DNA of 64,000 nucleotides from Nigrospora sphaerica (GCA_018287875.1 JAGVVL010000013.1:2542001-2606000); one strand, 5' to 3'. Numbered from the stretch's first letter, positions 1-13,053 are shown. Translations and numbers: made by a program. Notes: generated by a model from the sequence alone, not told the origin.

Positions 1-508
1 ACATCGTGGCACACTGTTCGGCCGTCCCGGTCTCGATAATGTTATGGTCCCATTTAGGGTTGTGATCTCATACGAACCTCTGGCCGACGACTTTTGACGT
101 CGGCCCGGGCTCCTGGAAACCTTGGGATACATGAGTTTGATCACAAACCTTGCTGGGACAAAACCACGTGTTGCCCTCGCCACTTCGACACAGCAATTTC
201 CACAGCGCATATTACACGACAAGAAGAAGTTCCAGAACCCAACGGCGAGCTCAAGGTTGAGGAGGGAGCGATGCTTTGTGATGACTGACAGTTCGTCCTT
301 ACCGGGCGTCGTGGACCAATGAGACGGCCAGAAATACTTGAAGTATTCTTCGCTTACGAGAGCCATAACATATAAGTAATTTTCGCATGCAACCTCTTCC
401 GGTAGTTCCAAGTCCTCGTAGTGAACCCGCGAGTTGCCGTAAGAAACACGGGTCCGTGTTTCCCATGCGCAACCCTACCTTCTCTTTCCATCTCATAGTC
501 TTAAACAA

Positions 509-594
509 GGTGCCAACCGATGGCCGCGGGGACCCCTGGGTACCGAAAAATGGTGCCAGTTGATGGTTACGGGGATCCCTGGGTCCTGGGAAAA
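509..594. repeat. imperfect 43-bp tandem duplication
   Basis: Two adjacent 43-bp units start at 509 and 552, both beginning GGTGCCA and sharing the core GATGG...CGGGGA...CCCTGGGT. Most differences are transitions (CC to TT twice, G to A, C to T), with only a couple of transversions near the unit ends. Confidence 0.7.
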
Positions 595-1384
595 GCTTAC
601 TCGCGATAAGGTCGGAACTTAGGCCCACGGCTATTTCGGTCTGATCTTCTGACTTTCTCCCGCGAGGCTTGATCAGTCATGCCTGTGAGCAATGTCTGAT
701 TTAGCTTTTCCGTCCCCCGCAGCGGCAGGGGTTTCCCAAGATGGTGTTTCCGAGAAAAGCGAGCCGTCGATGTCTGGATTGGACGATCACCACGGGGTAT
801 GTATGGGCTGCCTGCCGGCACGCCTTAGGATGGCATGGCACCCCGGCAAGCGGAATGCTTGTTCCGCGCAACGTTCGGGCCGGCGATGAAAACGAGCAGA
901 GGCGCAGTGAGATCTATCTCCAAGGCCTGCTCTTGTACCTTTGTGGTTTTACGGAGGACACCTTGATTCTGACTCAGCCAGTTCGGCGTTTCGTCGTGGC
1001 CGGAGCTTACCGATGGGCTTTTTCATGGCGTCTGCAACGTGCAAAGGATATGAGCGCCACACACAACTGGGAATGGATACCGTCCGGGACTTGGGTATCA
1101 ACGGTGGTATGCATGATAAGGGTCTAGAACCTGAGGTACTCATAAGGTAAGGCGGTGTTGTTTGATCATGCAGAACGGGACACGGGGGTCATTGCAGGAC
1201 TATCCAGTCCGTTGCTCTTCCATTTTCGGAGGGGTTGTACATCCAGTGATGGATCGCGGCTGCGTACCCCCCGACCAGAGTCACCGGGATATACTCACCC
1301 CCGGAAAATCTGCAGGGGGTCTCCGCCGTAAGATCTCGGGCCGGCCGTAACAGAGCCGAAATCTAAGGGGGACAGCGGTGGATT

Positions 1385-1400
1385 GGGGGGGGGGGGGGGG
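1385..1400 (+). repeat. G16 homopolymer
   Basis: Sixteen consecutive G residues. Such a run can form a G-quadruplex and is prone to length error in sequencing. Confidence 0.9.
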
Positions 1401-4400
1401 CTTTCAGACCAGATAATTTATAGCATGTTGTAACCGTGAGGATCCTCGGTGACTTTGTCCTAAGTTGGAAGTAGAGACCCAGGTCATTCACTCTCAGCCT
1501 CAGGATACGCCAACGCAAGGGAGAGTGCATCTGTCAGTATCACCAAACTTCAAAACCATTTGACCTGTGCTGACCGGCTTTTCACTTGCAGTCTCACAAG
1601 CTCCTGAATATGCCAAGGGCCCCAAAGCATGCGGGAGCTGCCGTGGCGTCGTCTACTTCCCAGCATTGCGACTCATTGCACGGCTAGAGGGTTGCCCCCC
1701 GTACTTTAGGTGGCTGGCAACTTCAGTACTTACGTGAGCCCAGGGAGCCAACAAACACATCCTCAACCCGGCAGCGTGGACCTCGGCGTCTATTGATGGC
1801 TACGAGACATGGATAATTCGTAGCAGAGTGACAGAAGCCACCTTGACGACTCGACCACCCTCCGCCTTGATGCTTTGCCTCGCCGCACATAGATCCAGCA
1901 GACAACCCTTTCCCGGCCCCCGAAGGACGGACGATGGGGGCTCAGATCCCGCCACTGCCGGGACGGGGTGACCAACTCAGCATGGACGGACCGCGTGTAG
2001 CAGCCGCCGCGGATCCGGGAGACCCCCACCCAGAGACCACACGTCCCGGCATTTGTGTCCCGTGTTGGGAGGTCACCGAACGCGCGGCCGCTGGCATCTT
2101 GGCCGGGCTGGTCGGCAGCCCCTAGAGGAGGGATAGGGAGAGACGGGGGTACGGAGGAGAAAGAAGCGAATACCGGCGGCTCGGGTCCCTCGTCCAAAGA
2201 GCGCAAACGCCCTGACGACTTGAGCAGTGCCCTCGAGTGTGCTCAGCCCGGACTACGGACCCGGACCACAGTACGGGGAAAGGCCAAGACGTGACTGACA
2301 GGTGGTGCACTACGCAAGGCGTGGGTGGGAAGGGGACATCTCACATCCGTGGCACCCCTGGAATCCGGTGTTTACCTGAAGCGCGGACCAAGGCCATGAG
2401 CGAACGTATCGGCTTAGGGGCGTCAAGAGCGGCTGGGTCGTCCAGGAAGCGCGGATGTTTGCCGGACACACGCCCCCTCCCGGGGAAGGGATGCCATCGC
2501 CCACAGCCGCATGTGCATGACCGCCTCTGGAGACTCGACCTTCTCTCGCCCTCCCCCCCCCAAAGTAGCAATGGCCCGTGGAGAGAGCATCGACATCCGA
2601 CGGGCAAAGGATCCAGGAGGGCCGGCCGCCACCGTTGGGGGATTTGCAGGTCGCGTGGGGGGGAGGGGGCCGAACCAAGTGTCCACAGCAAGATCACGTA
2701 TGGGTCGAGATATGTACGATGTATGCAGACGGGGCCGGAAGGTAAGACTATTGACGACATACAGCACACTCACTCGACACACCCTCCGCCCCCCTTCTCT
2801 CTCTTGTTGGACACTCCCCCCCGAGGCCCCGTCCAAGACGCCGACCAGACTCATATCGACAGACACGATCAAGGCATGAGCAAGGCCTCTCCCAGGACGC
2901 TGGCGGTCTTTGGGGGCAACGCTGGCGCCGCCCGGTGTTCAATTCCCGGTAGCCAGCCCGAGGGGAAGGGGAGGGACGGCCAGGACAGCGGCCAAGGCGC
3001 GTCACCGCGGCCCCATGTGGCCTGATGCGTCGGCGAAACGGGTGAGAAGGGAGAGGCCGATTGTGCTTCACCGAGGCCGCATCGGGACCGCGGGGTCTGA
3101 CCGGGCGAGAAAGGGGGGGAAAAGCGTCGGTAGCCAAGGGGGTGGACGAAGCCCGTACCGACCTCACGGTAAGATGCGACGCCAGACTAACCGAGCCCCT
3201 CCCCCCCCTCCTCATAAGCCTTGGGATCCTCCATACCAAGTACGTCAAAAGCCCGCCGGTCTGGGACAAAGTTACCGATGCAATGGATGCGAGCACGCAG
3301 TAGGGGTGACCAAAGGACTCCGCAGTACAGCCTCACCCTGCAGTTGCATGAAGGCGGGAACGGGGGGGGGGCCTTGCGGGCCCCATTCCCGCCCGTCTTT
3401 CACCGGTTCGAGCGATGGGCGTTTTGGGCCTGCGACGAGAACCGCCGGCCCCCGGCCGAACGGAGAGCCGCGCCGTTCTTGGGATGGAGGGAGGGACGAG
3501 GGTATCAGCCCCCCCGAAAAAGGAAGGTGAGGAAGGCGGCCGAGGGGGACCGTAGTCTGCTTTTGCTGCCACCCACGGGAACTAGGAATCTGTATTGCAC
3601 TAGTTCGCTGCTTGCCACATGGTCAGCACGTTTTTCTCTTGAACCGTGGTCCCGGTAGGCTGCTCAGCCAAAAGCAGCAGCAGCAGCGACGTCACGCCTT
3701 CCCGGCTCGGAAGGTCGACGCCGAGAACCTGCTTCGATGGGCGGAGTAAAGTCCGATATCCGGGACCCGGGGGGTGGACGCGAGAAAAGTTGGTTTCCAC
3801 CGGTGATAAGGGGGTGGGAGCGCATGGTCAGAATCCTCCCTTTCCCCGAGAGGCACCCGACACGGGACCGACGGGACCCTGGCTGCGAGGCTGTAACCGG
3901 GGGGGGAGAAGGGGCACCTCTGCAAAACAAACATCCGGCGCAGAAGCCGGTTCACAGGAGACGGGGCCAGGGAAACACGACCCCGCCCCCCTTCCGACCT
4001 TGATACGAAGGCTGGCTGGCCCTCTCTCCCGTGTCCCGCCTCCCTGGGAAAGCGTTGCTGGGGAGGGCCCCCCCCCCTTTCGTGACCCGGGTACCGCGCG
4101 GCAGATTCGCGGCGCCGCCATTGTCCTGGGAGCGACAATTTCCTCTCACCCCGGGTCCCCAATGGGGACGCGCGCACGAGGGGGATCCAAGGCCCCCGCC
4201 TCAAGCAGAACCGAGCGAAACGGGACAGGGCCGATCGAGGGCCGACATACGACGTTTCCGGTATTTGCATGTGTCGCGCGTGTCGTGGTGCCGGGTCCTC
4301 CCTCCCGTGGGGGTTAGCTTTTCGCGCTCCGCCTTTCGTGGTGCCTTTTTCATCCCGAGCAAACTACTCGTCGAGTAATGAACCCGGCAAACCTTGTTCG

Positions 4401-5210
4401 ACGTTTTACCGTCATTCTTTTTATTTTACCCTGCGAACACCCCCCTGCCGCAACCCCTCCCCCCGGTCTCCAGCCCGGCCTCGGTTCTGCGTGGCACTTT
4501 TAAATAGGGAAGATGGGAACGTGACCATGTCGGGGGACCCGCTCGGGGACCCGGTCGGGGACGGGGTCGGGGAACAGGGGGTTTCCGGGAATCAGGGCGA
4601 TGGCATTGGAAGCGCTAGAAGCTCTGGGTCGAATAGTGGGAGTGCCCGGGGGGGGGGGCGTCGTGGTTGGTCGGCGCTAGTGACAGATTTCGAACTCTTC
4701 TCCGGCGTCATGGGAAATGCGATTTACTGGGTATAAGGGGTTCGTGCGGTCTTTTTTTGACCCCCCTTTCTTCCCCTCGTGGCATCTTCTGTTCATATGT
4801 GTGCGGCATGGGGAAAGGAACAGGAGGGGGGGGATGATGGACGGGGTGGGTGGGATTGCGCCCACATACATCATGTATGTGATGTACCTACATCGTACAT
4901 GTTCATGTTCGATGACGGGGGCATCCAGGGGGGGCGGCGGGCGTTGCGCATACGCGCGCACCCGCGCTTACGCATAGGAGTCGCCGGCAGTCGTAGGCTA
5001 TGGGCCACTGGACCCCCTGGAGCAGTGCTGACATTAAGGCAGAACAAGCCAAGCGAGCCCCGGTTGCGACGATGTCGGGGTTGTGCGCTTTCTACTTATT
5101 GGGCCCTGCCCTTTGGCATGGTGGAGGACCGTGTTCTGTACCCTGTCCTCGAGCCCGCCATGCTATGCAACCCCCAGGCCAAGGAAATCCATGGCCGAAA
5201 GTGGGGAAGG

Positions 5211-5227
5211 TTTTTTTTTTTTTTTTT
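5211..5227 (+). repeat. T17 homopolymer
   Basis: Seventeen consecutive T residues in otherwise GC-rich DNA. No adjacent reading frame or RNA polymerase III gene was found to make this a terminator. Confidence 0.9.
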
Positions 5228-6204
5228 CCCTTCTCGGGGCGTGGCTGCGCATGGACAAATCCTAGGGTGTGTGACGAAACCGTCGCCACGCCCTGCTGGA
5301 CAGCTGGACCGCCGACCCGTGTGGCCGGCAGACCAGCCCCGAGCCCTAAGAGTAGCGGCTGCAAGGGGACGGCGGCCTGTCGGTCCTGCGACGGCGACGT
5401 GCACACCCACCCGACGGTCCCAGTGGACGGGTGAACGGGTGGACGGGCAGTTCTGGACGAGCATCTACGGCGCGCCGAGGTGTTGCTTCTGGCAGATAGA
5501 CCCCCGGTTCCGCCCCCAACGGCGGCCGTCCGACCGTGCTTAGACGGGCGACAGCGCCGAGGGCCCGTTCTACGGGCGAACCGTCGGGAACCAGTCGCCC
5601 CCCGGTCCCAGCGAAGCGGGTTCGCCCTGTTCGCGCCCGTGGCAAGGAAGGGGCGAGAGAGAAAGAGAGAGGAGAGCGAGCGAGACAGAGGCATACGGGC
5701 GAATAGAAGGGCCGATGCGTCATACAAGTGAGCAAGCAGCAGGGAGAGACGAGCCTGGCCGGGCCGGTATGGACGTCAATATATTCAGGGCCACCGGAGC
5801 GAGGAGGTATGTAACAGCTACATACAGGGCCAGTACTGGGGCCGACCATCGTCGCCGTCGACGAACGACGAGAAGGATGTCATCCGTGTTCCGTGTCCCC
5901 ACAGCCCAAGCCGTAGCTCATAAAGTACTTAACATACCCGGCAGCTGTTTTTATTACGCACTTCACCAGGGAGCAACACGTGTTGAATCGGCCTAACATC
6001 CCGGCCGCCATTGTTTTGACCTCGATTACAAGGGGGGAAGCCGAGCACGGACAGCCGCCGGGGCCCACAACCCGTGGTTTCCGGTGGGACCGAGCGTTTT
6101 TCGACGAGTCGGGCGATGGATTCTACGCGGGAAGAACCGGTTACAAGGGACAAGGACGCCCGCTCGAGGCAAGTTTAGGTGGGTGGAGGACCACGCGAAA
6201 GGAA

Positions 6205-6390
6205 CCCAAGGAAGAGAAGGAGAGAAAGAGAGAGAGAGAAGATGGAGAGAACATAGAGAGAGAGAGAGAGAGAGAAGAGATGGAGAGGGGAGAAAGAAGG
6301 GAGAGCTGGTAGAAGAAGAAGAAGAAGAAGAAGAAGAAGACGACGACGACGACGACGACGACGACGACAACGACAGCAACAACAACGACG
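6205..6390 (+). repeat. compound purine tract GA / (GAA)n / (GAC)n / (AAC)n
   Basis: A GA-rich stretch (about 6205-6300) is followed by about ten GAA units (6311-6339), about ten GAC units (6339-6368) and then AAC-type units. The phase change from GAA to GAC to AAC suggests point-mutation-driven turnover of one trinucleotide array. Read as protein it gives only a Glu/Asp/Asn run with no flanking coding signal. Confidence 0.9.
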
Positions 6391-6839
6391 GAACGCCGAC
6401 GTGCTACAAACCAACAGGGTTCACCACCAGAGTGGTGTAAGCAGACCCAAACTACAAGAGAACCAAAACAATGCCGGCGTCTCAACAGCCCCAAGGGGCG
6501 GAGGGGACTCCATCCCCGCCCTGTCCCCCCCTCCTCTCCTTGTGGTGACCTTTTCGGCGCCGGACGAGGGTGAACGGCGGCGCGGCTTGGCGGGGGGGTT
6601 GTGTAGGTAGCGAGCGCCGAGCCATAAAACATCTCCAGTTTTTTCCTGTTTCGGGGCCAGGGAAGGGCTTGCGGGAGCTCCCTTCCTTGACGGGCTGACA
6701 TCAGATGGCCCGACGGCCTCGTCAATGCTTCTTCTCTCCCGCCGGCCGCCTCTCACACCCCTTCCTCTCCCCGGGGAATCGGAGTCTCCTCCTTAGGCCC
6801 AAGTACTCCCTCGCCCGACAGAGAGAGAGTGCGTGTGTG

Positions 6840-6866
6840 AAAAAAAAAAAAAAAAAAAAAAAAAAA
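6840..6866 (+). repeat. A27 homopolymer
   Basis: About 27 consecutive A residues preceded by GTGTGTG. It could be the poly-A tail of an old retro-insertion, but I found no element body upstream. Confidence 0.85.
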
Positions 6867-8614
6867 GTGAAAAGAAATAAGTCAACGACAGTGGCTTCGC
6901 ACGCCCAAGAGGCGCCTAGCCGTCATGCCTGGCCGTTGTGTGGTGTGTGGGGTCGGGGGGCCGTCCTTTATGCGGCAACAGCCGCGCATGTACGTTACGG
7001 GCCGGGCGTAGTAACGAGAGGGGGAGAGAGACAGAAAGCGAGAGAGAGGGGCTTTCCGGCTTGACAGATGTCCATTATCGCCATGCTTTTCTGTCCCTCT
7101 CCCCCCCTTTCTTTTCCGCCTCTTCACCCTTTGCCGCTTTACCGGCGGAATGTGGAGAGCAGAACTGGGCTCGTCCGGGGGGAAGACCAACAAACCCTCA
7201 CCTTCGGTCGGGAACCATCATGCACGTCGCTTTTTCAACGCCGTGCCGCCGCCGCCGTCGCCGCCAACGTGATCCATGCGTGTCCCCCAGTGCAAGGGAG
7301 ACGCCAAACAAGAGGGACCCCCGATCTTAAGAAGGCCCGAGTGGGGTTCCCGGAGCGAAAAGAGGCAGTGAACCCCCCCCCCATCTACACAGTAACAGTA
7401 ATCCGTCCCGTAGCTGTTTGGTTCCATGTGTGGGAGCCGGGGCGGGGAGAACGGGCAAGCAAGCAACCCGGGAAAAGATCCAGTAGGTGGACGGTCACTC
7501 GCATGGTCTCCTCTTCTCCATGCATCCAATCCGGGCTTTTCCTTTACGCTGTCGTCGCACGGGGCTTGAGGCAACGGGGTAAAAGAACGTCGTAGCGCCG
7601 CCGCCGGGGATGCAGAGCAGCGGCGGCTCGGTCGTAGGGCTTGAGTTGCAGGGGAGCAAAAGAAGGTAGCCAAGGCAGGCCACCGACGAACAACCTTTTG
7701 TCCATCGTACAGCCCGCGCTCCCTCCCCGCTTTGCTGCTTCAGAAGTAAGGAGGACCGCTCCAGTGGAAAATTCGTCGGTTCGTCGGTACCTCAAGTGTG
7801 CACTTACCTAGGATGTATGTAGTTGACTGGTCGGGTTTCCACGGGATGATGATGGTTGCCTGCCTTCCCCGTCCGTCTCTCGACCACGCACAGCCTGCCG
7901 GCCTAAGTACACCGCGACCCTTCCCTAGGAGCTCCGGCTTAGCAGCGCACTAGCGAGCTACTACCAGGCTCGCTAGGTTGCAGCTGGGGGAGGAGACACA
8001 GGGGGGGAAGGGTCGGCGGCTTTATCGTCTCGCATTCATGCCTTCTGCCGCAGGCGCCGGCCGGTTCATACAAAAAGATCGAGGGCGGGGCTAATAACTA
8101 GCGGCTGGGCTCTTATCGGGTTTCCGGTCAGCCCAGATCGAGCGTGGAAAAGTACCTAGCCCTATTTCTTTCCCGCTGGGCCGGGGCACGGAGGTGGGTT
8201 AGGCCTCAAGGTGAACAAGCATGAACCACCCGGGCAAGGAAGAATATCAAGTATGTACTTGGGTATAGTGCTGATTGGTAGGTAGGAGGAGGAGAAGGCG
8301 AGTTAGGCAGCTGGTCGACTGATAGCTTTCCATACTACCCACCAACGAGGCCGTTGGTGTGCGCAGTAGAGCATTCGTTCATTCTACCCGGGCGTCCTTT
8401 TGGCCCCTTCCCGAGCCGCTTCTTGGTTCGTCTCGTGTACCTTGTACTTATCTCGCCACGAAACCCAAGAAATTGGTTTGCGCGGCCCTTCCCCGGTCTT
8501 CCGATCACCCGGGATGGAGAGAAAAGAGGAGGAGGGGAAGGAGCTGGTACGAGCAGATGTGCTGTGCGTGCCAAGCACACCCGACCTCCCGGGTTGGGAC
8601 CCGTTGGGGTGGGC

Positions 8615-8690
8615 ATGTGTGCTTGTGTATGTGTGCGTGTGCGTGTGCGTGTGCGTGTGCTTGTGCGCGTGCTTGTGCGCGTGTGGTTAG
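8615..8690 (+). repeat. GTGTGC / GCGTGT microsatellite
   Basis: Alternating purine-pyrimidine repeat of GTGTGC-like units about 75 bp long, with interruptions (TTGTGC, GCGC). This is a Z-DNA-prone sequence. Confidence 0.85.
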
Positions 8691-10094
8691 GATGGTGAGG
8701 GTTTGTAGGAGTGCGACGGACAGAAGGGGGGGGGGAGGCGACAGAGGTACAACTGGGTGGTTTTGTGGGTGTCGTGTACCTGCTACGGGTGGTGGTCGTC
8801 GTCGTCCTGTCCCTTAGAGTTTGCTGTTGATGCCCAACGCGGGCCCGCTATCGTGCAACGGTTAAGTCTGCATTCGCTCGACCCAGAAAGCCCGTCAGCC
8901 ATTTATTTCCCCCTCCCTCCACATGCTGGCTAAGCTCGGGATGTAACGAGTCAAGCAGTTCCCACCCGGGCGCCCGTCCAGTCAGCATCCGGCACTACCT
9001 GGGACGAGTAGGGTAGGGAGCTCGAGGGGCCATGTATTACATACACGTCCTGTCCACTGTACTTCCTACTTACATACCTAAAGGCCCCCCTGGACGCATT
9101 ACATACGGGCTCGTAGGTAGAATGGGTAGGTAGGTACGCACATCCCCATACCCAACACCACTAGCACGACTCCCTCTCCTGTGCAGCCCTGCACAAACTG
9201 ACCCGGAGAGGGGGGGTTTGGTGTTGGGCGGCATGAGAAGAAGGCCGGCAGCGGCCGGGTAGCAGCGTGTACCCGGCCGTATACCTACTACTACTATGGT
9301 TGGCTCCTCTGGGGTCCCATGCCCATGTTCCCAAGCCGAGCGTATGGAGCCTCGTCGGTCCCTTGGTGCTATGCCTACTCGTTACTTGTAGGACTAGGTG
9401 CGTATCTACGCGCGTGTAGGTGGTATACCACGTACGCCCTGCACCCAGGAGATTTACCGTCTGTGTGCCTTTGGGGGATGGGCTTGTCGGTCGACAGGTG
9501 GGTCATGGCGTGAGAAGTAGTGGGCATTTTGCATACTACGATCAGCAGAATATGGAAAAGCATATCCATTCCCAACCCATGCGACCAAAGGGGTATCGAC
9601 TACCTACCTGGTAGCCAACGGTGACTATTATGGGAGTGGTGACAAAAGCCCCAGGATGGATGGATGGATGGTGTACTGTAGGAAGCCGCGGCGGTGCTGG
9701 TGGATGGATATGTAGACGGCGAAGCTGGTAATTGTACCTACATACATGCAGCCCCCATCCATCCACTTTAACCAACCCGTCGATAGCTTCCCATCCTAGG
9801 CTCTCCCGCGGTGCCAGGCTTCCTATAGTACGACTAGTACGTCCAAACTAGCTTACCTAGCACTGTTACAGCTCGCCTGCCCGACATATGTGACCTAATG
9901 CGTCTCGCACATTCCCCGCCGGCAACCCAGAAATTGTCCTTGTTTGGTTGGGCATGGGAGGCAGCCTACGTTTCCCATAGAGAGTCGGAGGCGACAACAG
10001 TCATAGCGGCCGCCTACCTCATGTACCTGTATCTAGGCATTTTTCTTTAACACGGTACCCAGCGGGCCTTTTCGGCGCGCACGCATGCGGGGGC

Positions 10095-10220
<126 letters not shown>

Positions 10221-11284
10221 GAGAGCCTCATCGGACAACCCCCCCCCTTAGCCAGCAGGGGAAGATGGTGGTAGTCACGAACTCTGCCGCACACGCCCAT
10301 GCTGCTCACGGACGGGACGGGACATCCTCATCGTAATGGGAGGCGGGGACTAGCTCAAAAGACTCGGAGTGGGCTGGTAGGAAAGGACGACACAAGCGTC
10401 CAATTTCCCATCAGATAAGATCCTAAATCAATATCATCGTGTCGGTATAGCTGCGCTTGCAATGGCGACCGGGGCACCTCTTGTCACACATTATCCCCCA
10501 CCCCTGGTCGCCATCGCCACTACACGACTTCCCCGGCCGCAAAGGCCCGGAACCAGCACCCCATCACGTTTGCATCGCACCGTGTTTCTGGTTCGGAATA
10601 TTCAATTCAACTGTCCACTCGCTGCATGTGTCTTCTGGATACCTTGAATCAACGTGTTCCCCGACGAGGGACGGGAACCAAACGAACCCCATACATAATC
10701 CAATGCGCTTTCCGCCCCGTAACGCTACCCGTCTTCAGTGCAGGAGGAAGATTGTGGCGGCCGGCAAGCAAAACAGAGAGAGATCCTACCCATCAAGGCG
10801 TCGATGCCGCAACCCTGGTCGCGGGTGACCGGATCTGTGAGATTGGAAGATTTTAGGCCGGAGGTTGCCCCCAGACGCCGAACGCCCTCCCCGCAGCCGC
10901 CCTCTCTTCACGTGGGAAAGAATAAAAAACCACGCCCGTCTTGGCGTGCCGTGACGAGGAAAACCCAGAAACCTGCGCCCAGTGATGCCTCTTTTTTTCT
11001 TCAAAGAAACCGTACGCCGTTCGCCAGACCGAAAGCTGACTGGGAAAATGTCTGAGACGTGGCACGGTGGTCATGATGATGACGATGGTGGCGGGCATAC
11101 CAAAAAAAAAAAAAGTAGATGGTCGTAAGCGCCGGGGGTACATTCGCGATCGCCGGACGGTAGGCGAACGGGCATCGAGCGCGGTAGCGATAACGAGCCG
11201 ACGAGATCGCAGCATGTAGGCGGGCGCGTCTGACAAAAGCTGCGGCCGTGGGCGCGCAGTCCAGCCTTGACCGAGGCACTTGCT

Positions 11285-12036
11285 TTATAATATGACGCAG
11301 CGGTTGTTGCGTTTTCCTGGTTTCCCAGCGGGACGGGCATCCTTCTGCGTGCCGTTCGAGTTGCTGGGGTTCCGGTTCTCACGGTTTGGTCGGGCGGCCG
11401 CCTGTCTTTGGCGCCGGAGTATGCGGACGACATCGTAGAAGGCCTTTTCGACGTTGATGCAGTTTTTGGCCGACGCCTCGACAAACTCGCAGCCCAACTC
11501 GCGCGCCAGGGCGTGGCCCTCTTGTGTCGACACCTCGCGCTCCGTCACCCGGTCGCTCTTGTTGCCGACCAGCATGATGGGCACGTTGGCCGACGGGGCG
11601 GCGGCTGATATCGGAGAGCCGGGGTACGTCGGCGAGTTGCTGACCGACTCCTTGACGCGCTGGATCTGGTGGTGAAACCTCTTGATGCGCGAAAAGGACG
11701 ACCTGGATGATATGCTGTACACCAGCACAAAGCCCTCGCCGTCTCGGATCCACTGGTCTCGTAGCGCTGTGTACTCCTCTTGGCCCGCTGTGTCGAGCAC
11801 CTCCAACATGCATGCCTGTCCATCTATGACGACTTGTTTCCGGTACGAGTCCTCGATGGTCGGGTCGTACTTTGGAAAGGGGAGCGGGTTAGCCGCGGGA
11901 GGGTCAAGTCAGGGAGGTCGGAGGAACGTACGGTTTCAACAAAGTGTTGTAAGCACAGCTGGATTGTCAAGGCGGTCTTGCCGACACCACCATCACCTAG
12001 CACCACCAGTTTGTACAATACCATTTTTCCCGCCAT
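11285..12036 (-). CDS. ras-2: Ras-family small GTPase, Ras-2/RSR1-like, prenylated
   Basis: Two exons: 12036-11932 and 11869-11285. The 62-bp intron begins GTACGT and joins codon 35 to the Tyr that opens the YDPTIEDSY effector loop. The product is 229 residues. Visible motifs are the P-loop GDGGVGKT (about residues 14-21), effector PTIED, switch II DTAGQEE (61-67), NKSD for guanine specificity, and SAK. The tail is Arg/Asn/Lys-rich and ends in the CAAX box CVIL. A terminal Leu usually favours geranylgeranyl transfer, so attachment to plasma membrane or endomembrane is inferred. The [17 protein letters not shown] start matches filamentous-fungal Ras-2 as I recall it, a GTPase linked to polarised growth and morphogenesis. 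The gene is intact and stands alone, with gene-free DNA on both sides. Confidence 0.95.
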
Positions 12037-12980
12037 GGTGAAGGATTGTCGAGTGTTTCCGGTATCGACCAGGCCGCTCCTGAATTACTACCGAGGTATG
12101 GAATGGGATGGTCTTGGGCCGCGTTGGGTTGGCTGGCGACGTGTTGGAGGCAGACGAGGTCCACCTTTGTCCGCGGCCCGAGTGGACTGACTAGGCAGGA
12201 GGCTGGCAGAGGCGTGGGCGTCTGCGGCTCAAATGGACGATGCGGGCGGGAAGCTTTCTCCGTCTTCTCTGGGTTGGCAGGAGAGGAGAGGGGGTGAGGA
12301 GAAGGAGGAGGAAGGAGGGGGCTCGCGAGTGCAGCTGCCGATGTGGCGTTCGGTCGGGCCGGCCAGGCGATGATGTGGTTATGCGCAGCAGCAGGAGGAG
12401 CTTGTGCTCGTGGGAGGGTTGCGTGTTTTGGCGGCCAAGGCGTGTGGTTATGTGGCAGCCAGGGCAGAGCAGCAGACTAGAGGCAGGAGAGTAGAGGGAT
12501 GACAAGAGGGGCGACGAATTGATGGCGACGCAGCGAGCAGCTAAGTTCTCCTGGGAGAGGAGGGGTGGGTATCGGGATCGAGGCGACGAGTTGGCAGCGC
12601 AAAGGAACAGGTAGGAGCTGGAACAGAGGGGGGCTGGAACAAAACGATAGAGAACTCGGACCGGACGACTGGACTGGCGACACGGAGAGCAATAACAACC
12701 GTCGTGTGGAGGGGTGCGGGTGGGAGAGAAGAGACGGGACTTTGGGTTGAAGGGATAATCGTAGAGCCCCTGTGGTTGGAGGTGGAGAATTGCGAGTTTT
12801 GGCGGGTCGAGCTTGGGCTTTTGGCAATCAAGCGTTGGCCTCCTAGTCGTCCACTTCGAGGCCGAGGCGGCTTTCCTGGGTAGGAAGCCAAAGTGGTAGG
12901 GTACGGGTACGGCTATGGATGGATGGGTGGAATCAATGGGATGGGAGGATGGGAGATGGGGCAGGGGCATGTACTTGGGA
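12037..12980 (-). promoter_or_regulatory. pyrimidine-rich 5' leader and promoter region of ras-2
   Basis: Read on the minus strand, the roughly 900 bp upstream of the ras start is dominated by C/T tracts (CTCCTC, CCTCCT, TCTCTCC). This is characteristic of fungal core promoters and long 5' untranslated leaders. A 259-codon open frame here is Ser/Pro/Leu low-complexity with no domain, so I treat it as leader sequence. The transcription start is not identifiable by eye. Confidence 0.45.
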
Positions 12981-12994
12981 CAGAGGTACGAAGT

Positions 12995-13035
<41 letters not shown>

Positions 13036-13053
13036 CAGCAGCAGCAGCAGCAG
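12995..13053 (+). repeat. (AGC)n / (CAG)n trinucleotide array
   Basis: About 18 CAG-type units with one TAA interruption, lying upstream of ras-2 on the opposite strand. No coding context. Confidence 0.9.

Noticed and set aside
1..60. Telomere at the left end of the window
   Set aside because: Only a single TTAGGG-like hexamer near position 54, with no array.
6840..6866. A27 tract as the tail of a LINE or processed retrocopy
   Set aside because: No reverse transcriptase or gene-like sequence upstream and no obvious target-site duplication.
12191..12970. 259-codon minus-strand open frame upstream of ras-2
   Set aside because: Ser/Pro/Leu low complexity from C/T tracts and no domain. Better explained as promoter and 5' leader.
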